Of a stretch of 64,000 nucleotides of DNA, positions 25,986 through 37,220 are shown in pieces (position 1 is the stretch's first letter; every line of letters begins with the position of its first letter). Source of the DNA: Azohydromonas australica DSM 1124 (lineage in GTDB: Bacteria > Pseudomonadota > Gammaproteobacteria > Burkholderiales > Burkholderiaceae_C); contig NZ_KE387206.1 in NCBI RefSeq assembly GCF_000430725.1, positions 101,516-165,515 of the forward strand, in the 5' to 3' direction. Position numbers and translations under genes: made by a program. Below the pieces are notes generated by a model. It was given only the letters and a program-made list of their open reading frames with translations. It ran no database searches and had not been told where the DNA came from.

Positions 25986-27262
25986 AGGTCCTCGTCATCG
26001 GCAACGGCGGGCGCGAGCACGCGCTGGCCTGGAAGCTGGCGCAGTCCCCGCGCGTGGTGCAGGTCTTCGTGGCGCCGGGCAACGGCGGCACGGCGCTGGA
26101 CCAGCGCCTGCGCAACGTGGCCATCACCGACGTCAACGAGCTGGCCGACTTCGCCCAGGCCGAGAAGGTCGCGCTGACGGTGGTCGGCCCCGAGGCGCCG
26201 CTGGCCGCGGGCGTGGTGGACGTGTTCCGCCAGCGCGGGCTGCGCATCTTCGGCCCGACCAAGGCCGCCGCGCAGCTGGAGAGCTCCAAGGCCTTCGCCA
26301 AGGACTTCATGAAGCGCCACAGCATCCCGACTGCGGCGTACGAGAGCTTCACCGACGCCACCGCGGCGCACGCCTACGTGGACCAGATGGGCGCGCCCAT
26401 CGTGGTCAAGGCCGACGGCCTGGCCGCGGGCAAGGGCGTGGTGGTGGCCATGACGCCGGAGGAGGCGCACCAGGCCATCGACTTCATGCTCGAAGGCAAC
26501 GAGCTGGGCGTGCAGCACAACGCCGGCGGCGCGCGCGTGGTGATCGAGGAGTTCCTGCAGGGCGAGGAAGCCAGCTTCATCGTGCTGTGCGACGGCCACC
26601 ACGTGCTGCCCCTGGCCACCAGCCAGGACCACAAGCGGCTGCTCGACGCCGACCAGGGCCCGAACACCGGCGGCATGGGCGCGTACTCGCCCGCGCCGGT
26701 GGTCACGCCCAACGTGCATGCGCGCGCGATGCACGAGGTGATCCTGCCCACCATCGCCGGCATGGCGCGCGAGGGCCGGCCCTTCACGGGCTTCCTCTAC
26801 GCCGGGCTGATGGTCAGCCCCGAGGGCCACGTCAAGACGCTGGAGTTCAACACCCGCATGGGCGACCCCGAGACGCAGCCGATCCTGATGCGTCTCAAGA
26901 GCGACCTGCTGGAGGTGCTGCTGCACGCCACCGACGGCACGCTGGACACGGTGGAGCTGCAGTGGGACCGCCGCATCGCGCTGGGCGTGGTGATGGCCGC
27001 CGCGGGCTACCCGATGAACCCGCGCAAGGGCGACGCCATCCACGGCCTGCCCGCGCCGGCGGAGGACGCGATGGTGTTCCACGCCGGCACCACGCTCACC
27101 GACCAGGGGCTGCTCACCAGCGGCGGGCGCGTGCTGTGCGTGACCGCGCTGGGCGACTCGGCCAAGAAGGCGCAGCAGCGCGCCTACGACGCGCTGGCCG
27201 GCGTGCAGTTCGATGGCGCGCAGTTCCGCACCGACATTGGCTACCGTGCCATCAAGCGCTGA
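25982..27262 (+). CDS. purD: Phosphoribosylamine-glycine ligase
   Basis: A 426-residue ATP-grasp enzyme of purine synthesis joining glycine to phosphoribosylamine. N-terminal MKVLVIGNGGREHALAWKL, ATP-grasp residues in IVVKADGLAAGKGVVVA, EASFIVLCDG and DHKRLLDADQGPNTGGMGAYSPAP, and LEFNTRMGDPETQ are all present. Coupled to yebC (4-nt overlap) and 4 bp ahead of hemF. Length is normal. Confidence 0.97.
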   Translation: MKVLVIGNGGREHALAWKLAQSPRVVQVFVAPGNGGTALDQRLRNVAITDVNELADFAQAEKVALTVVGPEAPLAAGVVDVFRQRGLRIFGPTKAAAQLESSKAFAKDFMKRHSIPTAAYESFTDATAAHAYVDQMGAPIVVKADGLAAGKGVVVAMTPEEAHQAIDFMLEGNELGVQHNAGGARVVIEEFLQGEEASFIVLCDGHHVLPLATSQDHKRLLDADQGPNTGGMGAYSPAPVVTPNVHARAMHEVILPTIAGMAREGRPFTGFLYAGLMVSPEGHVKTLEFNTRMGDPETQPILMRLKSDLLEVLLHATDGTLDTVELQWDRRIALGVVMAAAGYPMNPRKGDAIHGLPAPAEDAMVFHAGTTLTDQGLLTSGGRVLCVTALGDSAKKAQQRAYDALAGVQFDGAQFRTDIGYRAIKR

Positions 27263-27266
27263 GGCC

Positions 27267-28205
27267 ATGAGCAGCAACGCCAACGGGCTGGACACGGGCG
27301 CCGTGCGCGCCTGGCTGCTGGACCTGCAGCAGCGCATCGTCTCCGGCCTGGAAGCCGCGGACGGCACGCCCTTCCGCAGCGACGGCTGGACGCGCGAGCC
27401 CGGCGGGCGCCTCGAAGGCGACGGCCTCTCGCGCCTGGTGGAGGAGGGCAACCTGCTGGAGCGTGGCGGCTGCAATTTCTCGCACGTCAAGGGCCGCTCG
27501 CTGCCGCCCTCGGCCACGCAGCACCGGCCCGAGCTGGCCGGCGCCTCCTTCGAGGCCATGGGCGTGTCGCTGGTGCTGCATCCGCGCAACCCGCTGGTGC
27601 CCACGGTGCACATGAACGTGCGCATGTTTGCCGCGCAACCGCAGGACGGCCGCCCGGCGGTGCTGTGGTTCGGCGGCGGCATGGACCTCACGCCGTATTA
27701 CGGCTTCGAGGAGGACGCGCGCCACTTCCACCACACCTGCCACGATGCGCTGGCGCCCTTCGGCGACCAGCTCTACCCGCGCTTCAAGGCGTGGTGCGAC
27801 GAGTACTTCTTCCTGAAGCACCGCAACGAGCCGCGCGGCATCGGGGGCGTCTTCTTCGACGACTTCAGCGAGCTGGGCCCGCAGCGCAGCTTCGAGATGG
27901 TGCAGGCGGTGGGCGAGGCCTTCCTGCCCGCGTACCTGCCCATCGTGGAGCGCCGCCGCGGGCTGCCCTACGGCGAGCATGAGCGCGACTTCCAGGCCTA
28001 CCGGCGCGGTCGCTACGTCGAGTTCAACCTCGTGTTCGACCGCGGCACCCTCTTCGGGCTGCAATCGGGCGGCCGCACCGAGAGCATCCTGATGTCGATG
28101 CCGCCACTGGTGAAGTGGCGCTACGACTGGCATCCGCAACCGGGCAGCGCCGAGGCGCGGCTCTACAGCGACTTCCTGCGCCCGCGCGACTGGCTCAACG
28201 AGTGA
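27267..28205 (+). CDS. hemF: Oxygen-dependent coproporphyrinogen-III oxidase
   Basis: A 312-residue HemF: ERGGCNFSHVKG, HPRNPLVPTVHMNVR, WFGGGMDLTPYYG, FFDDF and FNLVFDRGTLFGLQSGGRTESILMSMPP are the family signatures, with the metal-binding His residues in PTVHMNVR and HFHHTCHDAL. It decarboxylates two propionates of coproporphyrinogen in heme synthesis using O2. GTGA overlap with nadD. ATG 27267 was chosen over an upstream in-frame start because it follows GAGGCC and leaves purD intact. Confidence 0.96.
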   Translation: MSSNANGLDTGAVRAWLLDLQQRIVSGLEAADGTPFRSDGWTREPGGRLEGDGLSRLVEEGNLLERGGCNFSHVKGRSLPPSATQHRPELAGASFEAMGVSLVLHPRNPLVPTVHMNVRMFAAQPQDGRPAVLWFGGGMDLTPYYGFEEDARHFHHTCHDALAPFGDQLYPRFKAWCDEYFFLKHRNEPRGIGGVFFDDFSELGPQRSFEMVQAVGEAFLPAYLPIVERRRGLPYGEHERDFQAYRRGRYVEFNLVFDRGTLFGLQSGGRTESILMSMPPLVKWRYDWHPQPGSAEARLYSDFLRPRDWLNE

Positions 28206-28810
28206 AGCGCATCGGCCTGCTGGGCGGGAGTTTCGACCCGCCGCACCTGGCGCACCTGGCGCTCGCTTGCCAGGCGCGCGACGAGTTGCGGCTGGACGAG
28301 CTGCGGCTGCTGCCCGCGGGCCGGCCCTGGCAGAAGCTGGCGGTGGGCCGCGAACCCATCGAGGCCGCGCACCGCGTGGCGATGCTGCGGCTGCTCATAC
28401 AAGGCGAGCCGCGCCTCGTCGTCGACGAGCGCGAGCTGCACTGCAACGGGCCGAGCTACAGCATCGACACCGTGCGCGAGCTCGCGGCCGAGCATCCGGG
28501 CGCACAACTGTTTTTCGTCATCGGACAGGACCAGTACGCGCGGCTGCACACCTGGCACGACTGGCAGGAGATGCTGAAGCTGGTGACGCTGGCCGTGGCC
28601 GGCCGTGCCGGCGAGGCGCCCCGTGCGCCCGCCGAAGTAGCGGCCGTGCCGCACCGCATTGAAATCTTGGCGCTGCCGCCCATGGCGGTGGCGTCGACCG
28701 ACATCCGCGCCCGCGCGGCCCGAGGCGAGGATCTCTCCTTGCTGGTGGGCCCCGCGGTCGCGGCCTATATTGACCTGAACGCCCTGTACCGGGCGGACTC
28801 CGGGAGTTGA
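28202..28810 (+). CDS. nadD: Nicotinate-nucleotide adenylyltransferase
   Basis: A 202-residue nucleotidyltransferase with the HxGH-type motif in GLLGGSFDPPHLAHLALA, the family's LLPAGRPWQK and FVIGQDQYARLHTWHDW, and the ISSTxIR-equivalent VASTDIRARAARG. It makes deamido-NAD. GTG start overlaps the hemF stop as GTGA, and the stop abuts the rsfS ATG. Confidence 0.95.
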   Translation: MKRIGLLGGSFDPPHLAHLALACQARDELRLDELRLLPAGRPWQKLAVGREPIEAAHRVAMLRLLIQGEPRLVVDERELHCNGPSYSIDTVRELAAEHPGAQLFFVIGQDQYARLHTWHDWQEMLKLVTLAVAGRAGEAPRAPAEVAAVPHRIEILALPPMAVASTDIRARAARGEDLSLLVGPAVAAYIDLNALYRADSGS

Positions 28811-29647
28811 ATGGACATCCGCAAACTGCAACGCGCCATCGTCGATGGCCTCGAGGACGTGAAGGCCGTGAACATCGTGGTCTTCAACACCGAGCATCTT
28901 TCACCGCTCTTCGAGCGCGTGATCATTGCCTCGGGCACCAGCAACCGCCAGACGAAGGCGCTGGCTTCCAGCGTGCGTGACGCCGTCAAGTCGCGTGGCC
29001 TGGAGGTGCACCGCACCGAGGGCGAGGAGAACGGCGAATGGATCATCGTGGACTGCGGTGCCGCCGTGGCCCACATCATGCAGCCCGCCATCCGCGACTA
29101 CTACAACCTCGAAGAGATCTGGGGTGAGAAGCCGGTGAAGCTCAAGCTGGGCGGCAACGGCGCCAAGGGCCTGCCCAAGGCCTCCGCACCGGACGAGGAC
29201 GACGAGGAAGTGGAAGGCAAGGCCCACGCCTCGCGCACCGCCCGCACCGCCGCCGGCAAGGCGGCGCTGGCCGCGGCGCCGGTGAAGAAGACCGTGGGCA
29301 AGAAGGCGCCGGCCAAGAAGGCGGCTGCCCCCACGACCGCCAAGGCCGCGCCGGCGAAGAAGGCTGCCGCGAAGAAGGCGGCGGCTCCGGCCAAGAAGGC
29401 CGCGCCCGCCAGGAAGGCCGTCACGCGCACCACCGGTTCCAAGACTGCGGTGAGCAAGGCCGTGCCGGACCAGCGCGTGGTGGTGAACGCCCCGGCGAAG
29501 AAGGCTGCCGCCAAGAAGGTGGCCGCGAAGAAGGCGCCCGCCAAGACCGCCACCGCCCGCACCGTGGCGGCGAAGGCCCCCGCGGCCAAGAAGGCGCCGG
29601 CGAAGAAGGCCGCGGCCAAGAGCGCCACGACCCGCAGCCGCGGCTGA
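28811..29647 (+). CDS. rsfS: Ribosomal silencing factor RsfS with long histone-H1-like C-terminal tail
   Basis: Residues 1-112 are a normal RsfS/Iojap domain (LQRAIVDGLEDVKAVNIVVF, IASGTSNRQTKALASSV, GEWIIVDCGAAVAHIMQPAIRDYYNLEEIW), which binds ribosomal protein uL14 and blocks subunit joining. RsfS is usually 105-130 residues; this protein is 278. The extra 150 residues are almost only Ala, Lys, Pro, Thr and Val with repeated AKKAAA and KKAPAK units, like the tails of bacterial histone-H1-like proteins, after an acidic link DEDDEEVEG. The tail is in frame without internal stop and ends just before rlmH. Confidence 0.92.
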   Translation: MDIRKLQRAIVDGLEDVKAVNIVVFNTEHLSPLFERVIIASGTSNRQTKALASSVRDAVKSRGLEVHRTEGEENGEWIIVDCGAAVAHIMQPAIRDYYNLEEIWGEKPVKLKLGGNGAKGLPKASAPDEDDEEVEGKAHASRTARTAAGKAALAAAPVKKTVGKKAPAKKAAAPTTAKAAPAKKAAAKKAAAPAKKAAPARKAVTRTTGSKTAVSKAVPDQRVVVNAPAKKAAAKKVAAKKAPAKTATARTVAAKAPAAKKAPAKKAAAKSATTRSRG

Positions 29648-29658
29648 GCGGCTGAGCC

Positions 29659-30129
29659 GTGAGGCTGGTGATTGCCGCCATCGGCCAGCGCCAGCCGGCG
29701 TGGGCCGAGGCGGCCTATGACGACTTCGCCAAGCGCTTCCCGCCGGAGCTGCGGCTGGAGCTCAAGGCGCTCAAGGCCGAGCCGCGCACCACGGGCAAGC
29801 CGCCCGCGGCGCTGATGGCTGCCGAGGCCCAGCGCATCGAGGCGGCCGTCCCCAAGGGGGCGCGCCGCGTGGTGCTGGACGAGCGGGGCACGCGGCTGAC
29901 CACCGCTGCGCTGGCGGACCGGCTGCGCTTCTGGCTGGGCGATGGGCGCGACGTGGCCTTCATGATCGGCGGCCCGGACGGGCTCGATCCCGCTCTGAAG
30001 ACCACGGCCGACGAGACCATGCGCCTGTCGGAGCTGACGCTGCCGCACGCCTTCGTGCGCATCCTGCTGGCCGAGGGGCTGTACCGGGCCTGGTCGTTGA
30101 CGGTGAACCATCCGTACCACCGGGAGTAG
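29659..30129 (+). CDS. rlmH: 23S rRNA (pseudouridine1915-N3)-methyltransferase
   Basis: A 156-residue SPOUT methyltransferase: LDERGTRLTTAALADRL, FMIGGPDGLDPAL and the C-terminal knot LSELTLPHAFVRILLAEGLYRAWSLTVNHPYHRE are family signatures. RlmH methylates pseudouridine 1915 in helix 69 of the ribosome. GTG start at 29659, 11 bp after rsfS; rsfS-rlmH is a very common pair. Confidence 0.96.
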   Translation: MRLVIAAIGQRQPAWAEAAYDDFAKRFPPELRLELKALKAEPRTTGKPPAALMAAEAQRIEAAVPKGARRVVLDERGTRLTTAALADRLRFWLGDGRDVAFMIGGPDGLDPALKTTADETMRLSELTLPHAFVRILLAEGLYRAWSLTVNHPYHRE

Positions 30130-30138
30130 TCCCTTTTT

Positions 30139-30214
30139 CCGTTCGCCCTGGGCCTGTCGAAGCCCCTGCCGCCCGAGCGTGCGGCAGGGGCTTCGACAAG
30201 CTCAGCCCGAACGG
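30139..30214. repeat. Dispersed palindromic repeat, copy 1
   Basis: CCGTTCGCCCTGGGCCTGTC (30139-30158) begins a long hairpin that closes with GACAAGCTCAGCCCGAACGG (30195-30214); the middle is CCCCTGCCGC/GCGGCAGGGG. Related copies lie at 32362-32401 and 59676-59750. It occupies the rlmH-maf gap and could act as a transcription attenuator or terminator. Confidence 0.7.
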
Positions 30215-30223
30215 CTGTCCGAA

Positions 30224-30832
30224 ATGACCCAACACGAATTCATCCTCCTCGCCTCCCAGAGCCCGCGCCGGCGCCAGTTGCTGGAGCAGATCGGCGTGGC
30301 GCACGAGCTGCTGCTGCCCGAGGCGCACGAGGACGCCGAGGCGCTGGAGGCGGAGCGGCCCGGCGAATCGCCCGAGGACTACGTGCAGCGCGTGACCCGC
30401 GCCAAGCTCGATGCCGCGTGCGCGCGGCGCGAGCGCCTGGGCCGCGCCGACGTGCCGGTGCTGGCGGCCGACACCACCGTGGCACTGGGCCGGCGCATCC
30501 TGGGCAAGCCCGCGGACGCCGACGAGGCCCGCGCCATGCTGCGCGCCCTCTCGGGCCACACGCACCGCGTGCTCACCGCCATCGCGCTGGCCGCGGACGG
30601 GCAGGTGCTGCAGGCGCTGAGCAGCTCCCACGTGCGCTTCGCGCCCATGGAGGAGCGCGACATCGAGGCCTACGTCGCCAGCGGCGAGCCCTTCGGCAAG
30701 GCCGGCGCGTACGGCATCCAGGGCCGCATCGCGGCCTTCGTGGCCCATGTCGAGGGGAGCTACTCCGGTATCATGGGTTTGCCCCTCCACGAGACGGCCA
30801 TGCTGCTGCGGCAAGCGCACGTGCGTTTCTGA
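30224..30832 (+). CDS. maf: Maf-family nucleoside triphosphate pyrophosphatase
   Basis: A 202-residue Maf protein: ILLASQSPRRRQLLEQIGV at the start, VLAADTTVALGRRILGKPADADEA, LSGHTHRVLTAIAL and EPFGKAGAYGIQGRIAAFVAHVEGSYSGIMGLPLHET. The DTxV and QG...EGSY residues match the dTTP/UTP pyrophosphatase (YhdE) subgroup. It hydrolyses noncanonical or pyrimidine NTPs. 34 bp before rng. Confidence 0.93.
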   Translation: MTQHEFILLASQSPRRRQLLEQIGVAHELLLPEAHEDAEALEAERPGESPEDYVQRVTRAKLDAACARRERLGRADVPVLAADTTVALGRRILGKPADADEARAMLRALSGHTHRVLTAIALAADGQVLQALSSSHVRFAPMEERDIEAYVASGEPFGKAGAYGIQGRIAAFVAHVEGSYSGIMGLPLHETAMLLRQAHVRF

Positions 30833-30866
30833 GTCCGCGCGCCGCGGCAGACGGCAGCCGCAGCGC

Positions 30867-32351
<1,485 letters not shown>

Positions 32352-32361
32352 CCGCTTCTTC

Positions 32362-32401
32362 CCGTTCGCCCTGAGCCTGTCGAAGGGCTCAGCCCGAACG
32401 G
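32362..32401. repeat. Dispersed palindromic repeat, copy 2
   Basis: CCGTTCGCCCTGAGCCTGTC and GGGCTCAGCCCGAACGG form a compact hairpin of 40 bp followed by TTTT (32402-32405). It serves as probable terminator for rng and, read on the other strand, supplies the last three sense codons and the stop of the minus-strand gene ending at 32389. Confidence 0.7.
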
Positions 32402-33459
32402 TTTTGAAGACCGTCGCCCAGCCGCAGCGCCTGTACCGCCAGCCGCTCCACCGCCAGCCGCAGCGCCGGCCCGTTGCCGGGCGAACTGGCCGTCACGCTC
32501 ACCGTGCCCGTGATGGCACCGCTGCCGCCGGGCAGCCCCGGCAGCGAGAACAGCGCGCGCGCCGCCTGCAGGTCCGGCAGCCGCAGCACGACCTGCCGGC
32601 CCATGGAGGCGGCCGAGACGCCCACGCGATTGCGCCCCTGCGCCTGGCCCGACAGCTCCACGTACTGCTGCAACGTGCCCATCACGCCGTCGCCCAGGTT
32701 CAGCTCGCCGCTCAGGCGCGTGCGCTGCAGCGCCGGCGCGGCGTTGCGCCCGGGCTGGCCCTGCGGCGTGCCGCAGCCGGCGTTGTGCAGCAGGCTCTCC
32801 ACGAAGGGTTTCAGCTCCAGCGAGCCGCGGTCTGTCACGCGCGCACCGAAGAGCGAGCCGCGCTGCTCGAAGCGCACGCCCGGCACGTGCGGCAGGGTGA
32901 ACTGGTAGAGGTAGTCGCGCCCCTTGGGGCTGTCGGCGTAGATGCCCATGTGGCTCACGCCCATGGGCGAGTCCGGCCCGATGTGCTCGACCGAGAGCCG
33001 GTTGAAGTCGATGCGCCCGTCCTGGATGGTGACGCCCAGCTCCGCGTCCATGATCCAGGCCGCGTCGTCGACGTGCATCTGCAGCCGGCCATCGAGCCCG
33101 GCCAGCGCGTCCATCCGCCACCGGGCCAGCTCGCCGGCCGCGGCGGGCGAGGGCGCGCGGGCCAGCTCCACCTGCGTGTCCTGCAGCTCCAGCGCGTCCA
33201 GGGCCAGGGCCTGCAGGGGCAGGCTGCCGCCGTCCGGCCGGGCCGCACCGAGCCGCACGCTGAGCCCGCGCAGCAGCACCTGGCCGGCGCGCAGCGCCAG
33301 CGTCGGCGTGCGCAGCTCGATGCCCCGCAGCTGCAGCCGCCCGATGCGCCAGGCGCCGTCGCGCAGCGCCAGGCCCGAAACCTCCACCACCTCCGCCTGC
33401 AACACCTCGATGGGGCCGAAGCCGGGCAGGTTGAGGCCTTGGAGCTGCTGCAGGTTCAT
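32389..33459 (-). CDS. Protein of unknown function, beta-rich, AsmA-like appearance
   Basis: A 356-residue protein without signal peptide or known catalytic motif. It is made of many short alternating strands (VVEVSGLALRDGAWRIGRLQLRGIELRTPTLALRAGQVLLRGLSVRLG) that resemble the repetitive beta-groove of AsmA/DUF748-type proteins, but this is only a visual impression. Strong AAGGAGGCATACCG ribosome site precedes ATG 33459. Convergent with rng; its last codons lie in a dispersed repeat, so the C terminus may have been altered by repeat insertion. Confidence 0.55.
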   Translation of the reverse strand: MNLQQLQGLNLPGFGPIEVLQAEVVEVSGLALRDGAWRIGRLQLRGIELRTPTLALRAGQVLLRGLSVRLGAARPDGGSLPLQALALDALELQDTQVELARAPSPAAAGELARWRMDALAGLDGRLQMHVDDAAWIMDAELGVTIQDGRIDFNRLSVEHIGPDSPMGVSHMGIYADSPKGRDYLYQFTLPHVPGVRFEQRGSLFGARVTDRGSLELKPFVESLLHNAGCGTPQGQPGRNAAPALQRTRLSGELNLGDGVMGTLQQYVELSGQAQGRNRVGVSAASMGRQVVLRLPDLQAARALFSLPGLPGGSGAITGTVSVTASSPGNGPALRLAVERLAVQALRLGDGLQNRSG

Positions 33460-33668
33460 CGGTATGCCTCCTTCGTGGCGCCGGCCCCGGGAGCACGCCG
33501 GCAGGGGCCCCGGTGGTGCAACCGGCGTGCCCTGCGGCTTCCCGGCAGCCGCCTGAGAGGTGCGCCAGATCCCCCGCACGGCCGGCCGGTGGGGGATTTC
33601 ACCCAGCGCCTTGGGGCAGGCGGCCCAGGCGGACGGGCCGATTCAGGCCGTTCCCGGGCGAGGCGCAC

Positions 33669-33683
33669 TGGCACAGGTCCTGC
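33669..33683 (+). promoter_or_regulatory. Sigma-54-like promoter (-24/-12)
   Basis: TGGCACAGGTCCTGC matches the sigma-54 consensus TGGCAC-N5-TTGC with correct spacing and one mismatch (C for the first T of the -12 box). It lies 60 bp upstream of the exported-protein gene at 33743, on the same strand, and about 450 bp from an NtrC-family activator gene. A GGGGGAT/ATCCCCC inverted repeat (33569-33597) lies about 70-100 bp upstream, where activator sites are often found. Confidence 0.5.
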
Positions 33684-33742
33684 GCATGAAGACACCGTGG
33701 CGCCAGCCGGCGCCCGTTGCACCCACCAGCAAGGAGACTTTG

Positions 33743-34126
33743 ATGAGCCTGCGTTCCCTCGGCCTGGCGGCCGCCGCCATCGTGTTCACCTTCTCCAGCG
33801 TCGCCGCCCAGGCCGCTGACCTGCGCGTGGACTGCGAGAAGCGCAGCAGCCGCTCCAAAGCCTCCGTCGACGGCAACAACCTGCCCGATGGCAGCTACCG
33901 CGCCGTCATCAGCTCCGGCGGCGCCACCGCGCGCAGCGCCTTCCAGCACACCGCCGGTGACGAAGTGGAATTCGACTTCGACAGCCGCCAGGCCGACATC
34001 GCCGAGGGCGCCACGCCCATCCCGGCCGGCTTCATCCAGGACGGCCGCGTGCGCGGCTGGCTGGTCAACGGCAGCGGCCAGCGCGTGACGGCGGTGGTGA
34101 CGGCGATCTGCCGCGTGCGGCGCTGA
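33743..34126 (+). CDS. Small exported protein of unknown function
   Basis: A 127-residue protein with a clean signal peptide (cleavage at AQA-ADL) and a mature part of about 103 residues containing two Cys (near the start at VDCEKR and near the end at AICRVRR) that could form one disulfide. The mature region (RVDCEKRSSRSKASVDGNNLPDGSYRAVISSGG) looks like a small beta fold. AAGGAGACTTTG precedes ATG 33743. A sigma-54-like promoter lies upstream. It is convergent with the NtrC-type regulator (12 bp between stops). Confidence 0.7.
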   Translation: MSLRSLGLAAAAIVFTFSSVAAQAADLRVDCEKRSSRSKASVDGNNLPDGSYRAVISSGGATARSAFQHTAGDEVEFDFDSRQADIAEGATPIPAGFIQDGRVRGWLVNGSGQRVTAVVTAICRVRR

Positions 34127-34138
34127 AGCACACCGCCG

Positions 34139-35590
<1,452 letters not shown>

Positions 35591-35617
35591 CGCTCCTCCT
35601 CCCTTCGCCCTCGGTCT

Positions 35618-37015
35618 TCAGCGCTCCGGCACGGGCTGCGCCGCGGGCAGCCGCACGCGGGCGGTGGTGCGCCCGGGCCGGCTCTCCAGCTCGATGCTGC
35701 CGCCCAGCCGCTGCAGCGTGCGCCGCACCAGCGCCAGTCCCAGCCCCAGGCCCCGCGGCTTGTCGCTGTGGAAGGGGCGGAACACCTGGGACAGCCGCTC
35801 CGGCTCGATGCCGCGGCCGCTGTCCGTGACTTCCAGCAGCACGCCATCGGCCTGGTGCCGGGCGTGCATGCGCACGTGGCCGCCCGCGGTGGTGGCTTCC
35901 AGCGCGTTGGCCAGCAGCGAGTTCAGCATCTGCGCGATCAGCACCGCCTCGCCGCGCACCCAAGGCAGCCCTTCAGCGGGCAGCTCCAGCGCCAGCGTCT
36001 TGCGCTGCGCGGCGAACACGGGCTCGAAGCGCTCCTGCGCGCCGCGCAGCGCCTGCGCCAGGTCGGCGCTGCCCGGCAACTCGCCGGGGCCGTGCGCGTG
36101 GCTCAGCAGCGTGCGCACCAGGTGCTCGATGCGGTCGGCGTGCTGCACGGTCTCGTGCGCGATTTCCGCCGGCGCGGCGCTGCCCAGCTCGGCCTGCAGC
36201 TCCGCGCCGGAGCGGATGCACGCCAGCGGGTTGCGGATGCTGTGCGCCACCGAGGCCGCGATCTCGCCCACCAGCGCCAGCGCCTCGCCCTCGACCATGC
36301 GTTCGTGCTGCTCCTGCAGCAGCCGCGCCGCCTTGCGCACCAGGCCCAGCGTGGAGGCGTAGAGCAGCAGCCCGCTGAGCGCCGCGCAGGCCCACACCAG
36401 CAGCGTGCTCTGGCGCAGCGTGGCGTTGAGGCTGCCCGGCAGCCGGTAGAGCTCCACCACGCCGATGACGCCCGCCTGTGCCCCGGCGCCGGCGTCCCGC
36501 ACCGGCAGGTAGTTCTCGACGAAGTGCGTCTGGGTGCGGGCCAGCCGGATGTGCTCGGCCTTGAGCGGCCGGGGCTCGTCGCCGCGCACCACGCCGCGGT
36601 GCACGACGGTGTCGCCGCGCAGCGCCTCTTCCAGCTCGTCGTTGTGGTCGAAGCGCCGGCCAGTGAGCGCCGGGTCGCTGGACCACAGCACGCGGCCGTC
36701 GGTGGCGTAGACGTTGGCGCGCAGCACCTCCGGCATGGCTGCCACGTGGCCGAAGAACTCGGCGAAGGCGGCGCCGTTCGCCGAAGCGTCCGCGTCGCGC
36801 GCGGTGAAGTGCTGCGACACGGCCTGCGTGTCCACCAGCGCCTGCACCATCTGGCGGCTGAGCTCGGCGTCATGGCGCAGCAGCTGGTCCTCGACATAGC
36901 GCGCCAGCAGCAGCGCCTGCGCCACGCTCACCGCGGCCACCACGGCGAAGCTCACCAGGGAGAACCAGCGCAGCAGGTCGAAGCCGGGGGCGGCGGGCGA
37001 GGAGGGCGTCGTCAT
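35618..37015 (-). CDS. Membrane-bound sensor histidine kinase, partner of the NtrC-type regulator
   Basis: A 465-residue kinase with one N-terminal membrane helix (about 14-36), a periplasmic sensing region with EELRG-like small-molecule sensor features (RANVYATDGRVLWSSDPALTGRRFDHN, typical of extracellular Cache-like domains), a second helix (about 205-225), then the H box EIAASVAHSIRNPLACIRSG with the phosphorylated His, and ATPase motifs NSLLANALEATTAGG, VTDSGRGIEPERLSQVFRPFHSDKPRGLGLGLALVRR. Signal unknown. Confidence 0.9.
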   Translation of the reverse strand: MTTPSSPAAPGFDLLRWFSLVSFAVVAAVSVAQALLLARYVEDQLLRHDAELSRQMVQALVDTQAVSQHFTARDADASANGAAFAEFFGHVAAMPEVLRANVYATDGRVLWSSDPALTGRRFDHNDELEEALRGDTVVHRGVVRGDEPRPLKAEHIRLARTQTHFVENYLPVRDAGAGAQAGVIGVVELYRLPGSLNATLRQSTLLVWACAALSGLLLYASTLGLVRKAARLLQEQHERMVEGEALALVGEIAASVAHSIRNPLACIRSGAELQAELGSAAPAEIAHETVQHADRIEHLVRTLLSHAHGPGELPGSADLAQALRGAQERFEPVFAAQRKTLALELPAEGLPWVRGEAVLIAQMLNSLLANALEATTAGGHVRMHARHQADGVLLEVTDSGRGIEPERLSQVFRPFHSDKPRGLGLGLALVRRTLQRLGGSIELESRPGRTTARVRLPAAQPVPER

Positions 37016-37220
37016 CGGAGCGGCGGGGATGCGGTGGGTGTACGCAGCAAGCGGCACGTCCACTGTAAGTACCGGTTGCCCCGTGCCGGCTGGCGCCGGT
37101 GCGAGCCTCCTGCCAGGGGGGAGTCCCCGAGCCACGGTCTGGCACGGCGCACCCAAAATGCCCCTGGCGGTGCCGCCGTTGCGCACCGTTCAACCTTCAA
37201 CACCCAGGAGACGTTTCGCC

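Noticed and set aside
33643..33949. Small frames on both strands around the exported protein gene
   Set aside because: They overlap the signal-peptide gene, which has a ribosome site and a clean signal sequence.
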